Assembly (NCBI RefSeq): GCF_021462825.1
Contig: NZ_JAKEEB010000009.1
Coordinates: 248,001 to 312,000 of the forward strand
From: Streptomyces glomeratus
GTDB lineage: Bacteria; Actinomycetota; Actinomycetes; Streptomycetales; Streptomycetaceae
Direction: 5' to 3'
DNA: 64,000 bases
Shown here: positions 14,922 through 23,760 of the stretch, in pieces
Numbering within the stretch: the first letter of the stretch is position 1
Layout: each line of letters opens with the position of its first letter
Notes under the pieces: generated by a model
The model's database searches: none
What the model saw: the letters and a program-made list of their open reading frames with translations, nothing else
What the model was told of the DNA's origin: nothing
Made by a program: the position numbers and the translations under genes

Positions 14922-15992
14922 TCACCGGGCCACGGAGGTACGGGGCGGGCATCCCGTCCGGCGTGCCGTCGACGCACGTCCGCCCGGCGCCTCGTATCGC
15001 CTCACTCCCGCCAGCGCGGCGAGCACGGCGTCGTTGGCCTCGTGGCTGCCGACGGTGAGCCGGAGTCCCTCGCCGGGGTAGTGGCGCGTCTGGACACCGG
15101 CGTCGGTGAGTGCCGCGGCGCCCTCGTCGATCGGATCGGGGGCGGCGAGCCAAACGGAATTGGCGTGGCCCGGGCGTACGTGCCAGCCGAGGTCGAGCAG
15201 GGCGTGCCGGAGCCGTTCGCGTTCGGCGACGAGGGTGTCCACACGTAAGCGCAACTCGCTGTCGGCCCGCAGTGAGGCCTCCACCGCCGCCGCTGCCACC
15301 GCGTTGATCCCGAAGGGCAGCTGTTGCCGACGGATCCGCGCCACCAGGTCGCAGGCGCCCAGTCCGTAGCCGACCCGCAGGGCGGCGAGGCCGTAGGCCT
15401 TGGAGAAGGTACGCAGGACCAGCAGGTTGGGGTGTGCGCGCAGGAGCGCGGGCGTATCCGGCAGGTCGGCGCCGCGGGCGAACTCCACGTACGCCTCGTC
15501 GAGGAGCACGGTGACATGCCGGGGCACCAGTCGCAGGAACGCCGACAGATCGTCCGCGGTGACGAGGCTTCCCGTGGGGTTGTGCGGATTGCACAGCACC
15601 ACAACCCGGGTACGGTCGTCGAGCGCCGCGAGCAGGGCGCCCAGATCCTGGTGTCCGTCCGGGGACAGGGGTACGGGAACGGGCCGGGCGCCGACCATGG
15701 CGGCCAGCAGCGGATACGCGTCGAAGGTCCGCCAGGCGTAGACCATCGCATCGCCGCGTTCGACGACCGCCTGAAGCAACTGCAGCGCCACGCCCACCGA
15801 TCCGCTGCCCACCACGACGTGGTCCGGGGCCATCCGGCACCATGCGGCGATCCGCTCGGTGAGGTCGTCGGGATAGAACTGGGGGTACCGGTGAGCCTGT
15901 GCGACGGCCTGTTGCATCGCCTTCCGCACCGAGGGCAGCGGAGGGTACGGGCTCTCGTTGAGGGCCAGCCGGTGCAGCACGGGGACGCCCAT
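14922..15992 (-). CDS. HisC-like PLP-dependent aminotransferase
   Basis: The protein has 356 residues with the fold type I aminotransferase pattern of histidinol-phosphate aminotransferases: LNESPYPPLPSVR at the N-terminus, VVLCNPHNPTGS, LLDEAYVEF (D165) and the PLP lysine K198 in TFSKAYGLAALRVGYG. No histidine biosynthesis gene is nearby, so a dedicated role in this small operon is more likely than His synthesis. The ATG at 15992 overlaps the KAS III-like gene stop (ATGA). I infer that it aminates a ketone or aldehyde made by the ThDP and KAS III-like enzymes. Confidence 0.88.
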   Translation of the reverse strand: MGVPVLHRLALNESPYPPLPSVRKAMQQAVAQAHRYPQFYPDDLTERIAAWCRMAPDHVVVGSGSVGVALQLLQAVVERGDAMVYAWRTFDAYPLLAAMVGARPVPVPLSPDGHQDLGALLAALDDRTRVVVLCNPHNPTGSLVTADDLSAFLRLVPRHVTVLLDEAYVEFARGADLPDTPALLRAHPNLLVLRTFSKAYGLAALRVGYGLGACDLVARIRRQQLPFGINAVAAAAVEASLRADSELRLRVDTLVAERERLRHALLDLGWHVRPGHANSVWLAAPDPIDEGAAALTDAGVQTRHYPGEGLRLTVGSHEANDAVLAALAGVRRYEAPGGRASTARRTGCPPRTSVAR

Positions 15993-17014
15993 CAGGCATC
16001 CCCGCCGCCCTGCCAGCGGACGGCGACGGCACCGGCGAAGTCGCCCGCGTGGGCGAAACCCCCGAGCACCACCAGGTCGCCGTCCTCGACCTGCCGTGAC
16101 CGGATGGCGCGGTCCAGGGTGATCGGGATCGCCGCTCCGAACAGATTCCCGTACTGCTCGAAGGTGTTCAGGTGCCGTTCGGCCGGCAGTTGCAACGCCT
16201 CTCGCCAGTTCCGCAGGAAGGTGCGGTTGGGCTGGTTGGTGATCAGGACGTCGATGTCGGTGGTTGCCACGCCGATCCGCCGGCACAGGTCCGTGACCAC
16301 CTCGGGGACGAGCCGGTTTCCGCGTGCGAGGACCTTGGCGAGGCTGGAGTCGGTGAATCCGATCCGCAGCTGGGACTTTCCCGGCTCCCAGTACTTGCGG
16401 CCGTCGTCGACCGCCACGGTCATGTCCCCCGCGTACTCGCCGATGTGCCGGGTCTCCACGTCGAGAACCGGCGTGCCGGCCGACGTCGTCACATATCCCA
16501 CGCCGCAACCGTCGCCCGGAATCGCGGCCTGGGCGAGCCCGCGCACCTCGGACTGGGTGAAGCACTGACCGGCGGCGCTCTGCGCATTGCAGATCAGCGC
16601 CGTCTTCGCATCGGTGGTGGTGAGGATCTGCCGGGCCAGCTTCAGCATGTACACGAAGGACGCACAGCCGGCGTTGGCCACGTCCACGAGCCACTCCGGG
16701 TTCAGGCCCAGCCGGCGTGCCACCTCGGTGCCGGCGCCCACGAACGGCAGGTCCGGCAACTGGCTGTGCACCAACAGCACGTCGACACCTCGGATCTCTT
16801 CCCTGCCGTGCCGCTCGATCAGAGGCTGTACCGCTCGTTCGACCATGTCCGCGTTGGTCTCGTCCGGTGCCACGTGATGCCGTGACGACGGCACCTTGAA
16901 CATGGGGTGGTTGCGGAGCTTGTCCTCGGCTCCGGGGTACTCGGTGTAGAACTCCGCGGGTACCGGCTCACCGGGGAGATAGCTTGCGACGTCCGTGAGA
17001 CTGACCGTGGTCAT
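15992..17014 (-). CDS. KAS III-like condensing enzyme with atypical active site
   Basis: The protein has 340 residues and follows the FabH layout: the nucleophile C117 lies in NAGCASFVYML, and N290 in YGNLFGAAIPI matches the conserved Asn. The usual HQAN histidine is replaced: the aligned segment reads TNQPNRTF with N260 at the His position. Such altered triads occur in KAS III-like proteins that transfer acyl groups to non-ACP acceptors. It is coupled on both sides to operon neighbours by ATGA overlaps. The product is unknown; fatty-acid initiation is unlikely given the context. Confidence 0.85.
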   Translation of the reverse strand: MTTVSLTDVASYLPGEPVPAEFYTEYPGAEDKLRNHPMFKVPSSRHHVAPDETNADMVERAVQPLIERHGREEIRGVDVLLVHSQLPDLPFVGAGTEVARRLGLNPEWLVDVANAGCASFVYMLKLARQILTTTDAKTALICNAQSAAGQCFTQSEVRGLAQAAIPGDGCGVGYVTTSAGTPVLDVETRHIGEYAGDMTVAVDDGRKYWEPGKSQLRIGFTDSSLAKVLARGNRLVPEVVTDLCRRIGVATTDIDVLITNQPNRTFLRNWREALQLPAERHLNTFEQYGNLFGAAIPITLDRAIRSRQVEDGDLVVLGGFAHAGDFAGAVAVRWQGGGDA

Positions 17015-17664
17015 CGCGCCACCGCCGTCGCCGGAGCCACGCCGACCGGCAGACCATTGCGGTGGCGGTGTTCCAGGATCGCCTTGAGGTTGTTCATCTC
17101 CACGGTGTGCCCCGCGTAGAACAGGTCCCAGTAGTCGCCCACCCAGGGCCGGTCCGGGCGGGGCGTCATCTCAGGGTGCGGGTTGGCGTCGTAGTAGGGG
17201 TGCCGGCAGTTGGTCCAGGTGATCACCGATCCCGGCTTGTCGAGCACCAGACGGGCCGGCACGACGCGCATCAGGTAGATCATCCACAGCTGCTCTCCCT
17301 GGTCCCAGGAGCAGTGGTAGTCCACGGTCATGGCTTCCGGGTTGGCGACGACCTTGCAGTAGATCCGGGTGTCCTCCTCGAGCAGGTCGTGCCCCACCCA
17401 CAGCCCCGGCGTGCCGGCGGGCGCGAAGTTCCGCAGGCTGTAGGTCCACTCCTCCAGGTGGTGGCCTTGGCGCAGGTAGTCGTAGGTCAGCTCAGGGGGG
17501 CAGTCGACGTACTCGTGGATGGTGCAGTACCGCCCGTAGACCTGATGGTGCGGGTAGACGGCGTGGGTGAGCTCCATGCAGTGGGCGGTCAGCTCCTCCT
17601 TGCCGGCGTTCTCGAACCGCATCAGGCCGGGGATGTCAGCCAACGTGGACGACTCCTCGCTCAT
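17011..17664 (-). CDS. SRPBCC-type (START/cyclase-like) protein
   Basis: The protein has 217 residues from an ATG at 17664 with AAGGAG upstream. The first half has RYCTIHEYVDCPPELTYDYL, like the first strand and helix of SRPBCC polyketide-cyclase-type proteins, followed by HHLEEWTYSLRNF and YHCSWDQGEQLWMIYLMRV. A C-terminal extension carries DLFYAGHTVEMNNLKAILEHR. The fold binds hydrophobic ligands and some members cyclise beta-keto intermediates. It overlaps the ThDP enzyme by 29 bp and the KAS III-like gene by 4 bp. Family assignment is moderate and the function unknown. Confidence 0.65.
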   Translation of the reverse strand: MSEESSTLADIPGLMRFENAGKEELTAHCMELTHAVYPHHQVYGRYCTIHEYVDCPPELTYDYLRQGHHLEEWTYSLRNFAPAGTPGLWVGHDLLEEDTRIYCKVVANPEAMTVDYHCSWDQGEQLWMIYLMRVVPARLVLDKPGSVITWTNCRHPYYDANPHPEMTPRPDRPWVGDYWDLFYAGHTVEMNNLKAILEHRHRNGLPVGVAPATAVAR

Positions 17665-19444
17665 CTGAATTCTCCTTGCTGTGGGGGCGTTCGGTGCTGT
17701 CGGTGGCTCGGGTGAAGGACTGAAAGGGAAGGAACGGAGGGATCTCCCCCGGGTCGCAGTCCAGCGCGACGAAGGCCGGGCCGGTGCTCGTGTTGCTGCG
17801 CAGCAGTGCCCTGCGCAACTGCGCCGGGTCATCGGCTCCGGTGACGTCGAGGGACGGGAAGGCAGCGGCCACCCCGGCGGCGATGTCCGTCCGGCCGAAC
17901 AGGTCGTCACCGCGGGTGCCGTTCTGGAGGAACTCCTCGCGCACCGCGCACATGGCGTGGGCGTTGTTGTTGAAGATGACGAAGGTCACGGGCGCGGCGT
18001 GCTCCACGGCCGTGTGCACTTCCATCCCGTGCATGAAGAAGGACCCGTCGCCGGCGAGTACATAGGTGCGTCGCCCGGTGGCGAGCGCGGCGCCGATGCC
18101 GGCACCGAAGGTGTAGCCCATGCCGCCCATGCCGACCGCGACCACGAAGCGGCCGTGCCGCGGCGCCGGGAGGAGATGGACCGCGCTGGCCCCTGCGTTC
18201 CCCGCGTCCACGAAGACATGCGCGTCCCCCGGGAGTGCCGCCTCCACCGCGGCGACCGCCTGGGCGTAGGGGATGGTTCGCCCGCGGGCCTGGGAAACCG
18301 GGCTCGGCATCGGCACTACGGGGAGGGGACCGGCGTGCCGGGGACAGGCACGTGAGCGCGGCGGGAGTCGGCCGGTCACCGCGCGCAGCGCGTCCCGCAG
18401 GTTTCCGCCCAGTGTGCCGGCCGGCACGAACGGAGGCTCGGGACCGAGGCACACGACTTCGGTGGCGGCCAGGGCCTGGTCCAGGCCGCCGCGCGCCAGA
18501 AGAGGCAGTCGGGTACCGACCAGCACGCACACGTCGGCCCGCCGCAGACACGTCTCGACATTGGCATGGCCCATCACCCCGGCCACTCCGGCGAACCGGG
18601 GATCACGGTTGTCGAAGACATCCTTGGCGTCGGGCGTGACCGCCACCCACGCCCCGAGGCGGCGGGCCAGTTCGGCCAGTTCCGCACGCGCGTCCGCGGC
18701 GGCGACCTCTTCACCGGCGATGACGAGGACGCGGTCAGCCCCGCGAAGGGTGTCCGACACGGCGGTGAGGGCCGCGCTGTCGAGCCGTGCCGCCGACACC
18801 GTGGGCGTGGGCATCGACACCGGAAGCGGCACGCCCGGCGTCGGACTGCCCGGTGCCGGCACCGGGCCGCGGCCGGGTAACCGGATCTGCGCTTGCTGTA
18901 CGTCCTTGGGCAGCAGCAGCACCGCCGGACCCGGCGGTTCGCCCTGTGCTGCCGCCATCGCCCGGGGCAGCAACTCCATGAGCGAGTCCGCGTCCTCGAC
19001 CCGGGCGCAGAACCGGGAGACCGGTGTGAAGACCGCCCGGGCGTCGAAGGAACCACCCTTGCCACTGGAGTCCTGGAAAGCCCCGTGGCCGTCCTGGCCG
19101 GTCGGCGGCTGGCCCACCAGGGCCAGCACGGGCACCCGGGAGGCGTACGCCTCGGCCAGGCCCGGTATCAGATTCATCGCCCCTCCGCCCGAGGTGGCGG
19201 CAACGACGCCCAGGCGCCTGGTGGTTCGTGCGTATCCGTCGGCCATCGTGACGGCGGAGAACTCGTGCTTGGCGACGACGCCGCGGACCCTGCCGCCGCG
19301 GTGAACGGCGTCATACAGATCCTCGATGTTCGCGCCGCCGACGCCGAAGACGTGGGTGACGCCCGCCCTGGCGAGTTCCCCGGCCAGGTAGTCGACCAGG
19401 CGTACCGTCCCCGCCTCGGGCAGGTCGGAGGTCGTGGTGGTCAT
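17636..19444 (-). CDS. ThDP-dependent enzyme, acetolactate synthase/benzoylformate decarboxylase-like
   Basis: The protein has 602 residues. The N-terminal pyrimidine-binding domain has the activating glutamate E61 in VAKHEFSAVTMADGYAR. The central domain and linker are Pro-rich near residues 185-205. The C-terminal domain has the ThDP motif GDGSFFMHGMEVHTAVEH...NNN. It should decarboxylate a 2-oxo acid or join two carbonyl units to an acyloin. It is coupled to the AraC regulator (ATGA at 19441-19444) and the SRPBCC gene. No small ilvN-like subunit is present, so ordinary branched-chain synthesis is unlikely. Confidence 0.88.
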   Translation of the reverse strand: MTTTTSDLPEAGTVRLVDYLAGELARAGVTHVFGVGGANIEDLYDAVHRGGRVRGVVAKHEFSAVTMADGYARTTRRLGVVAATSGGGAMNLIPGLAEAYASRVPVLALVGQPPTGQDGHGAFQDSSGKGGSFDARAVFTPVSRFCARVEDADSLMELLPRAMAAAQGEPPGPAVLLLPKDVQQAQIRLPGRGPVPAPGSPTPGVPLPVSMPTPTVSAARLDSAALTAVSDTLRGADRVLVIAGEEVAAADARAELAELARRLGAWVAVTPDAKDVFDNRDPRFAGVAGVMGHANVETCLRRADVCVLVGTRLPLLARGGLDQALAATEVVCLGPEPPFVPAGTLGGNLRDALRAVTGRLPPRSRACPRHAGPLPVVPMPSPVSQARGRTIPYAQAVAAVEAALPGDAHVFVDAGNAGASAVHLLPAPRHGRFVVAVGMGGMGYTFGAGIGAALATGRRTYVLAGDGSFFMHGMEVHTAVEHAAPVTFVIFNNNAHAMCAVREEFLQNGTRGDDLFGRTDIAAGVAAAFPSLDVTGADDPAQLRRALLRSNTSTGPAFVALDCDPGEIPPFLPFQSFTRATDSTERPHSKENSDERGVVHVG

Positions 19445-20463
19445 GCGGGACTCCTGTGCGTCTCGTGGTGCCGGTCGATGAGACCGGAGGGCGAGATGAC
19501 CTGAAAGCGGTGCCGGTACTCCTTCGGGGTGAGTCCGAGGGTCCGTCCGAAGGAGCGGAAGAAGGTCTCCGGGGCGGCGAATCCGCAGCGGCCCGCTATC
19601 TGGCTGATCGTCAGATCGGTGGTTTCCAGCAGTTCGCGCGCGCGGGCGATACGCGTCCGCTCGACGTACTGGCCAGGGGTCGTGCCCACTTCGCGCCTGA
19701 AGACGCGGGCGAAGTTTCGCGGGCTCATGTTGGCCCGCCGGGCGATGTCGGCCACGGATAATGGATTGTGCAGATTGTCCAGAATCCACTCCTGTGCCGC
19801 GCGGATCGGCGGATGATCGGCCAACTGGGCGTCGAGGACGGCGCTGAACTGGGACTGCCCTCCGTGCCGTTTGAGGAACAGCACCAGAAACCGCGCCGTC
19901 TCCAGCGCGAGGGCCGCACCGTGGTCGGCCTCCACCAGCGCCAGCGCCATGTCGATCCCGGTCGACACGCCTGCTGAGGTCACGAAGGGGCCGTCCCAGA
20001 CGAAGATCGGCTCAGCGTCCACCTTCACGTCCGGATAGCGGCGGGCCATCGCCTCGCAGTACGCCCAGTGCGTGGTGGCGCGTCTGCCGTCCAGAAGGCC
20101 CGCCTCGGCCAGCAGAAACGATCCGCCGCATACGGAGGTGACCCTGCGCGACCGGGCCGCCGCCCGGCCGATCCAGGAGACCAGCGTCTGGTCCCGGAGC
20201 GCCTCGCTGAGACTCCATCCGCCCGGCACGAGGAGCGTGTCGATCGGTCCCCGCCCCGCCTCCAGGGGCGAGGCTTCCACGCTCACTCCTGAACTCGTGC
20301 GCACCAGTGGTGCGTCGGCGGAGACCAGTTCGACCCGGTAAGGGCCCGCCGACGGGGGAAGGAGCCGGTTTGCGGTATCGAACACTTCAATCGGACCGGT
20401 GATGTCCAGCGCCATCGCGCCCGCGTACACCACCACCACAACACGTCGCTCTAACACGGTCAC
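19441..20463 (-). CDS. GATase1/AraC-type transcriptional regulator (FtrA-like)
   Basis: The predicted protein has 340 residues. A DJ-1/PfpI-like domain (VVVVVYAGAMALDITGPIEVF, then SVCGGSFLLAEAGLLDGRRATTHW) is followed by two AraC helix-turn-helix units (LSVADIARRANMSPRNFARVF and LTISQIAGRCGFAAPETFFRSF). GTG at 20463 is chosen because the domain starts just after it; 20457 and 20583 are alternatives. It is the first gene of the operon, its stop overlapping the ThDP gene start, so it probably controls that operon. The Cys in SVCGGS may be part of the ligand pocket. Confidence 0.85.
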   Translation of the reverse strand: MTVLERRVVVVVYAGAMALDITGPIEVFDTANRLLPPSAGPYRVELVSADAPLVRTSSGVSVEASPLEAGRGPIDTLLVPGGWSLSEALRDQTLVSWIGRAAARSRRVTSVCGGSFLLAEAGLLDGRRATTHWAYCEAMARRYPDVKVDAEPIFVWDGPFVTSAGVSTGIDMALALVEADHGAALALETARFLVLFLKRHGGQSQFSAVLDAQLADHPPIRAAQEWILDNLHNPLSVADIARRANMSPRNFARVFRREVGTTPGQYVERTRIARARELLETTDLTISQIAGRCGFAAPETFFRSFGRTLGLTPKEYRHRFQVISPSGLIDRHHETHRSPA

Positions 20464-20638
20464 AGCCTGTATCGGGAATCCCACTGGCTGCAATGACAGA
20501 TTACTGACGTATCCGGCCAACAGGCGGTCGCCGGATGGGGGAGAGGGGCGCCGACCAGGCGATTTGCGCGCGGGAACCGACACTGCCGGGTGAGGCAGCT
20601 CACAGCCGGTCGGCTCGTCTCAGACGCGGCGCACCCGG

Positions 20639-21460
20639 TCAGCCGAGTCTGAGAAGGCCGGCTTCGGCGACGGCGCGGCCGAAGGGGCTCGCGAGTTCGC
20701 AGAGACGCTCACAGCCGACGTCCCCGAGGGCGGCGTAGGCGGGAAGGGCCAGGCGGTCGGTGCGGTCCTCGATGTGCCCGCGCAGGCGTACGCCCTCCGG
20801 GCTGAGGGAGTCGCCGTCGAGCAGACCTCGCTCGCGCAGGCGCTCCTGGGTGCCGGTCCACTGCTCCTCGGGCCATGCGCGGCTCGCCTTGAGGAAGCCG
20901 ACCGGAACCTCACCGGTGGCGGCGTGCAGAATCAGGGCCTCCAGCCCTCCGACGCCCTCGCTCAGCAGGCACGCGACATGGCCGTCTCCGCGGAATTCCC
21001 GGAGCAGCGTCTGGGCGTGCCACAGCCGCAGTACCGGCTCCTCCGGCCAGGGCAGTGCGGCATGGGCGGCGAACAGCGGGCGGCCCTGCGCATGTTCGCA
21101 GGCGGCCTCGGCGGCCCGGCGGGTCAGGTCCAGGACCTCGTCCAAGCCGGGAAGCTCGTGGATACCCGCCCGCCGCAGGGCCTCGCCCGCCGCGGCGTAC
21201 CGCGCGTCCAGCACCTGTTGCGGTGTCGTAGCGTCCCAGACTCCGTCGACCGCCTGCCGTACGGCATCGGGGTTGAAGTTGTAGAAGGTCGAGATGATCA
21301 GCTCGGCGGATGCCCGGCCGAACGCGGCGCTCCGGGAGGCGAAGTACCCGGCGCGTCCGTTCAGTCCGAGGTCCGCGTACCGTCGCCTTCCCTCGGGGAC
21401 GAAGTAGATCATGCCGTGCACGGGCTCGAGGCGGCGCCAGGCCGCGCGCGCTGACTTCAC
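20639..21460 (-). CDS. SCO6745-like helical protein
   Basis: The protein has 273 residues from a GTG at 21460 with AGAGGTG upstream. It begins with RLEPVHGMIYFVPEGRRRY and contains GRAGYFASRSAAFG and IISTFYNFNPDAV, the pattern of the actinobacterial SCO6745 family, with a winged-helix-like C-terminal part (TQERLRERGLLDGDSLSPEG). The function is not established. It starts 4 bp after the alpha/beta hydrolase gene, so the two form an operon controlled by the operator at 22361-22376. Confidence 0.75.
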   Translation of the reverse strand: MKSARAAWRRLEPVHGMIYFVPEGRRRYADLGLNGRAGYFASRSAAFGRASAELIISTFYNFNPDAVRQAVDGVWDATTPQQVLDARYAAAGEALRRAGIHELPGLDEVLDLTRRAAEAACEHAQGRPLFAAHAALPWPEEPVLRLWHAQTLLREFRGDGHVACLLSEGVGGLEALILHAATGEVPVGFLKASRAWPEEQWTGTQERLRERGLLDGDSLSPEGVRLRGHIEDRTDRLALPAYAALGDVGCERLCELASPFGRAVAEAGLLRLG

Positions 21461-21464
21461 GGGG

Positions 21465-22346
21465 TCACCTCTGCGGGGGGTCGGCGGACAGGGGGTTCAC
21501 TGCGGTTCCGTACTCGCCGTGCGCTCGCAGGTGTTCGAGCAGCAGGCTGCTCAGCGACTCCGGCGCCTCTTCAGGGAGCCAGTGGCTGACGCCCCGGAGG
21601 ATCTCGAACCGGTACGGCCCGTCCACCCACCGCCGGGTCTCCTGTGCGGCCGCCGGGCCGAACGCGATGTCTTCGGTGCTCCAGACGTACAGCGTGGGCA
21701 CGCCGATGACGCCGATCGCGCCGTCCGGACGGCCGGCCCGGTACCAGTTCAGCGCCGCGGTGAGAGCGCCCGGCTGGGACAGGTGCCGTACGTAGGCCTC
21801 CACGCTGTCCTGCGGAACCTTTCCGGCGTAGAGGCCGCGAAGCTCCTGGGCGTCGTGGGCGAGCATGCGTTCTTCGGTCGCGGGTGCTTCGCGCCAGTCG
21901 ATCATGTAGTGCGAGCGTTTGCGCTGATCCTGGTCGGTGCGCAGGGCGGTGGCCAGTGCGCCGGGGTGCGGGGTCGAGACAACTGTCAGAGTGCGTACGC
22001 GGCCGGGGTGGGCGTGAGCGGTCCACCAGGCCACCGCGCCTCCCCAGTCATGGCCGACCAGGTCGAACGCCGCCCAGCCCAACTCCTCGGTGATCGCGAC
22101 CACATCGTCGACGAGAAGGCCGATGCGATAGTCCTCGGGCCGCTGGGGGCGGGCGCCGGGGGAGTACCCTCGCTGGTCGGGTGCCACCACCCGGTAGCCG
22201 TGCGCGGCCAACGCCGCGATCTGCCGTCGCCACACCAGCCCCGTCTGCGGGAAGCCGTGCAAAAGCAGCACCGGGCGGCCCTCGGGTGGGCCCGCCACGA
22301 TCGCGTCGAACACGCCCGCGGCGGAGGAGATGCTCAGCTTGGTCAC
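21465..22346 (-). CDS. Alpha/beta hydrolase, epoxide-hydrolase-like
   Basis: From the GTG at 22346 (AGGTGG upstream) the protein has 293 residues; an ATG at 22361 is the alternative but overlaps the operator. It has HGFPQT (oxyanion), the nucleophile D100 in VGHDWGGAV and the late histidine in RGVSHWLPEEAPE. An aspartate nucleophile next to Trp fits soluble epoxide hydrolases and haloalkane dehalogenases. The natural substrate is unknown. Confidence 0.85.
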   Translation of the reverse strand: MTKLSISSAAGVFDAIVAGPPEGRPVLLLHGFPQTGLVWRRQIAALAAHGYRVVAPDQRGYSPGARPQRPEDYRIGLLVDDVVAITEELGWAAFDLVGHDWGGAVAWWTAHAHPGRVRTLTVVSTPHPGALATALRTDQDQRKRSHYMIDWREAPATEERMLAHDAQELRGLYAGKVPQDSVEAYVRHLSQPGALTAALNWYRAGRPDGAIGVIGVPTLYVWSTEDIAFGPAAAQETRRWVDGPYRFEILRGVSHWLPEEAPESLSSLLLEHLRAHGEYGTAVNPLSADPPQR

Positions 22347-22360
22347 GATCCACCTACCCA

Positions 22361-22376
22361 TACCGACTGGTCGGTA
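22361..22376. promoter_or_regulatory. TetR-type operator upstream of the hydrolase operon
   Basis: The inverted repeat TACCGAC-TG-GTCGGTA has perfect 7-bp arms. It overlaps the promoter/start region of the alpha/beta hydrolase gene. The same 16-bp site with one mismatch lies at 30283-30298, before the oxidoreductase/SDR operon. The TetR gene at 23104-23760 is the nearest candidate regulator. Confidence 0.75.
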
Positions 22377-22475
22377 GCCTTCAGGTAGCGTAACGGGTTG
22401 TCAAGGCGGCGAGCACTCCTGTCGCCCGAACTCGGCATTCCCGTGCGCCGACCCCGAGAGAGAGGCGTGTATACC

Positions 22476-23114
22476 GTGTCCGACCTGGTGGCAGAGAAGC
22501 GAACCGCGGTACTTGTGGACTTCGGCGGGGTCATCACCTCCAGTGTGTTGCAGGCTTTCACCGACTTCGGCGCCTCTCTCGGCGTCGACCCGCGCCTGCC
22601 GCTGGACCTCCTCGGCCGGGACCAGCCGTCACGCACCCTCCTGGCCGACCACGAGTGCGGTCGTATCGACACCGAAGCCTTCGAGCGAGGATTCGCCGAG
22701 CGTCTCCGGGCCCACGGCGCCGATGTCACGGCCGAGGGGCTCACGGCCCGGATGCAAACGGGAATGTCGATCGACCAGGACATGCTCGCGCTGCTCGCTG
22801 ATCTTCGAATCGCCGGCCACCCCGTTGCGCTGGTGTCCAATGCGTTCGGTACCGGAACCTACGACCGCGTCGACCTCACCGCCGTCGCCGATGTGGTCGT
22901 CATCTCCGCCGAGGTCGGGATCCGCAAGCCCTCCCGGCGGATCTACGCGCTGGCATGTGAACGCCTCGGCATCCGCCCCGAGGAGGCAGTCATGATCGAC
23001 GATCTGCAGCAGAACCTCGACGGAGCGGCACGGATCGGAATCGGGGGTGTCCTGCACACCAGCGCCACCGACACCCGCCGCCAACTCGCCGAACGCTTCG
23101 GGATCAGCGCCTGA
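22476..23114 (+). CDS. HAD-family hydrolase
   Basis: The protein has 212 residues from a GTG at 22476 with GAGAGAGG upstream; GTG 22467 is possible. Motif I is LVDFGGVIT with nucleophile D15 and Gly at the second acidic position, as in many HAD-IA proteins. Motif II is LVSNAFG, motif III has the lysine in GIRKPSRR and motif IV is MIDDLQQN. A cap domain lies between motifs I and II. It probably dephosphorylates or hydrolyses a small molecule. Its 3' end overlaps the convergent TetR gene by 11 bp. Confidence 0.85.
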   Translation: MSDLVAEKRTAVLVDFGGVITSSVLQAFTDFGASLGVDPRLPLDLLGRDQPSRTLLADHECGRIDTEAFERGFAERLRAHGADVTAEGLTARMQTGMSIDQDMLALLADLRIAGHPVALVSNAFGTGTYDRVDLTAVADVVVISAEVGIRKPSRRIYALACERLGIRPEEAVMIDDLQQNLDGAARIGIGGVLHTSATDTRRQLAERFGISA

Positions 23115-23760
23115 CCGACAGACGGATCAGGATGCCGCACACCTCGTCCACGATCTCCCGGGCCTCCGTCTCGTCCCCGCAGTCACCCAGCTCGCGCGCC
23201 GCCCCTCCGATGACGGTGGTCAGCACGCTCACCCGCACCCGGCCGGCACGTCGCCGCTCGTCCACCTCCAGGAGCCGGGCGTTCCGCCGTACCCACGCGC
23301 GGTCCCACTGGCGGCGCAGCGCGTCGAAACCCGCGGGGCCGTCGTCCTGTGCGAAGAGACTGCCGAGCCGCCGGTTGTCCCAGGCGCCGTCCAGGTATGC
23401 CCTGGCTCCGGCCACGAAGAGGGCGATGGGGTCGTCCACTCCACGGCTGCGCTCGGCGGCCAGTGTGGCCGAGGTCCGGCGCTCCTGCTCCTCCCGGAAC
23501 TCCTCCCACAGAGCGAGGTAGAGCCCGCGTTTTCCGCCGTAGTGCTGGAAGAGGCTGCCCACCGGGATGCCGGAGCGCGCCGCGATCTCGGTGAGTCCGG
23601 CGTCGGTGTAACCACGCTCGGTGAACACCTCCAGCGCGGCGTCCAGCAGGGCACGCCGGACCGTTCGGTTCTGCCCGGTGTCCCCCTCCGGCACGCCCGG
23701 GTCCCCCTGTCCGCCCGGCAGCCGACGTGCCGCCCCGGCAGACCTCATCACGCCGCTCAC
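23104..23760 (-). CDS. TetR-family transcriptional regulator
   Basis: The protein has 218 residues. The GTG at 23760 overlaps the stop of the PucR-type gene (GTGA), so the two regulators are coupled; ATG 23748 is an alternative. The helix-turn-helix is GLTEIAARSGIPVGSLFQHYGGKRGLY. The ligand domain follows with WDRAWVRRNARLLEVDE. It may bind the shared 16-bp operator at 22361 and 30283, an inference from proximity. Confidence 0.82.
   Translation of the reverse strand: MSGVMRSAGAARRLPGGQGDPGVPEGDTGQNRTVRRALLDAALEVFTERGYTDAGLTEIAARSGIPVGSLFQHYGGKRGLYLALWEEFREEQERRTSATLAAERSRGVDDPIALFVAGARAYLDGAWDNRRLGSLFAQDDGPAGFDALRRQWDRAWVRRNARLLEVDERRRAGRVRVSVLTTVIGGAARELGDCGDETEAREIVDEVCGILIRLSVRR

Noticed and set aside
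14922..15992. Assignment of the aminotransferase to histidine biosynthesis (hisC)
   Set aside because: No other his gene is near and the gene is coupled to a KAS III-like gene, so only the family was named.
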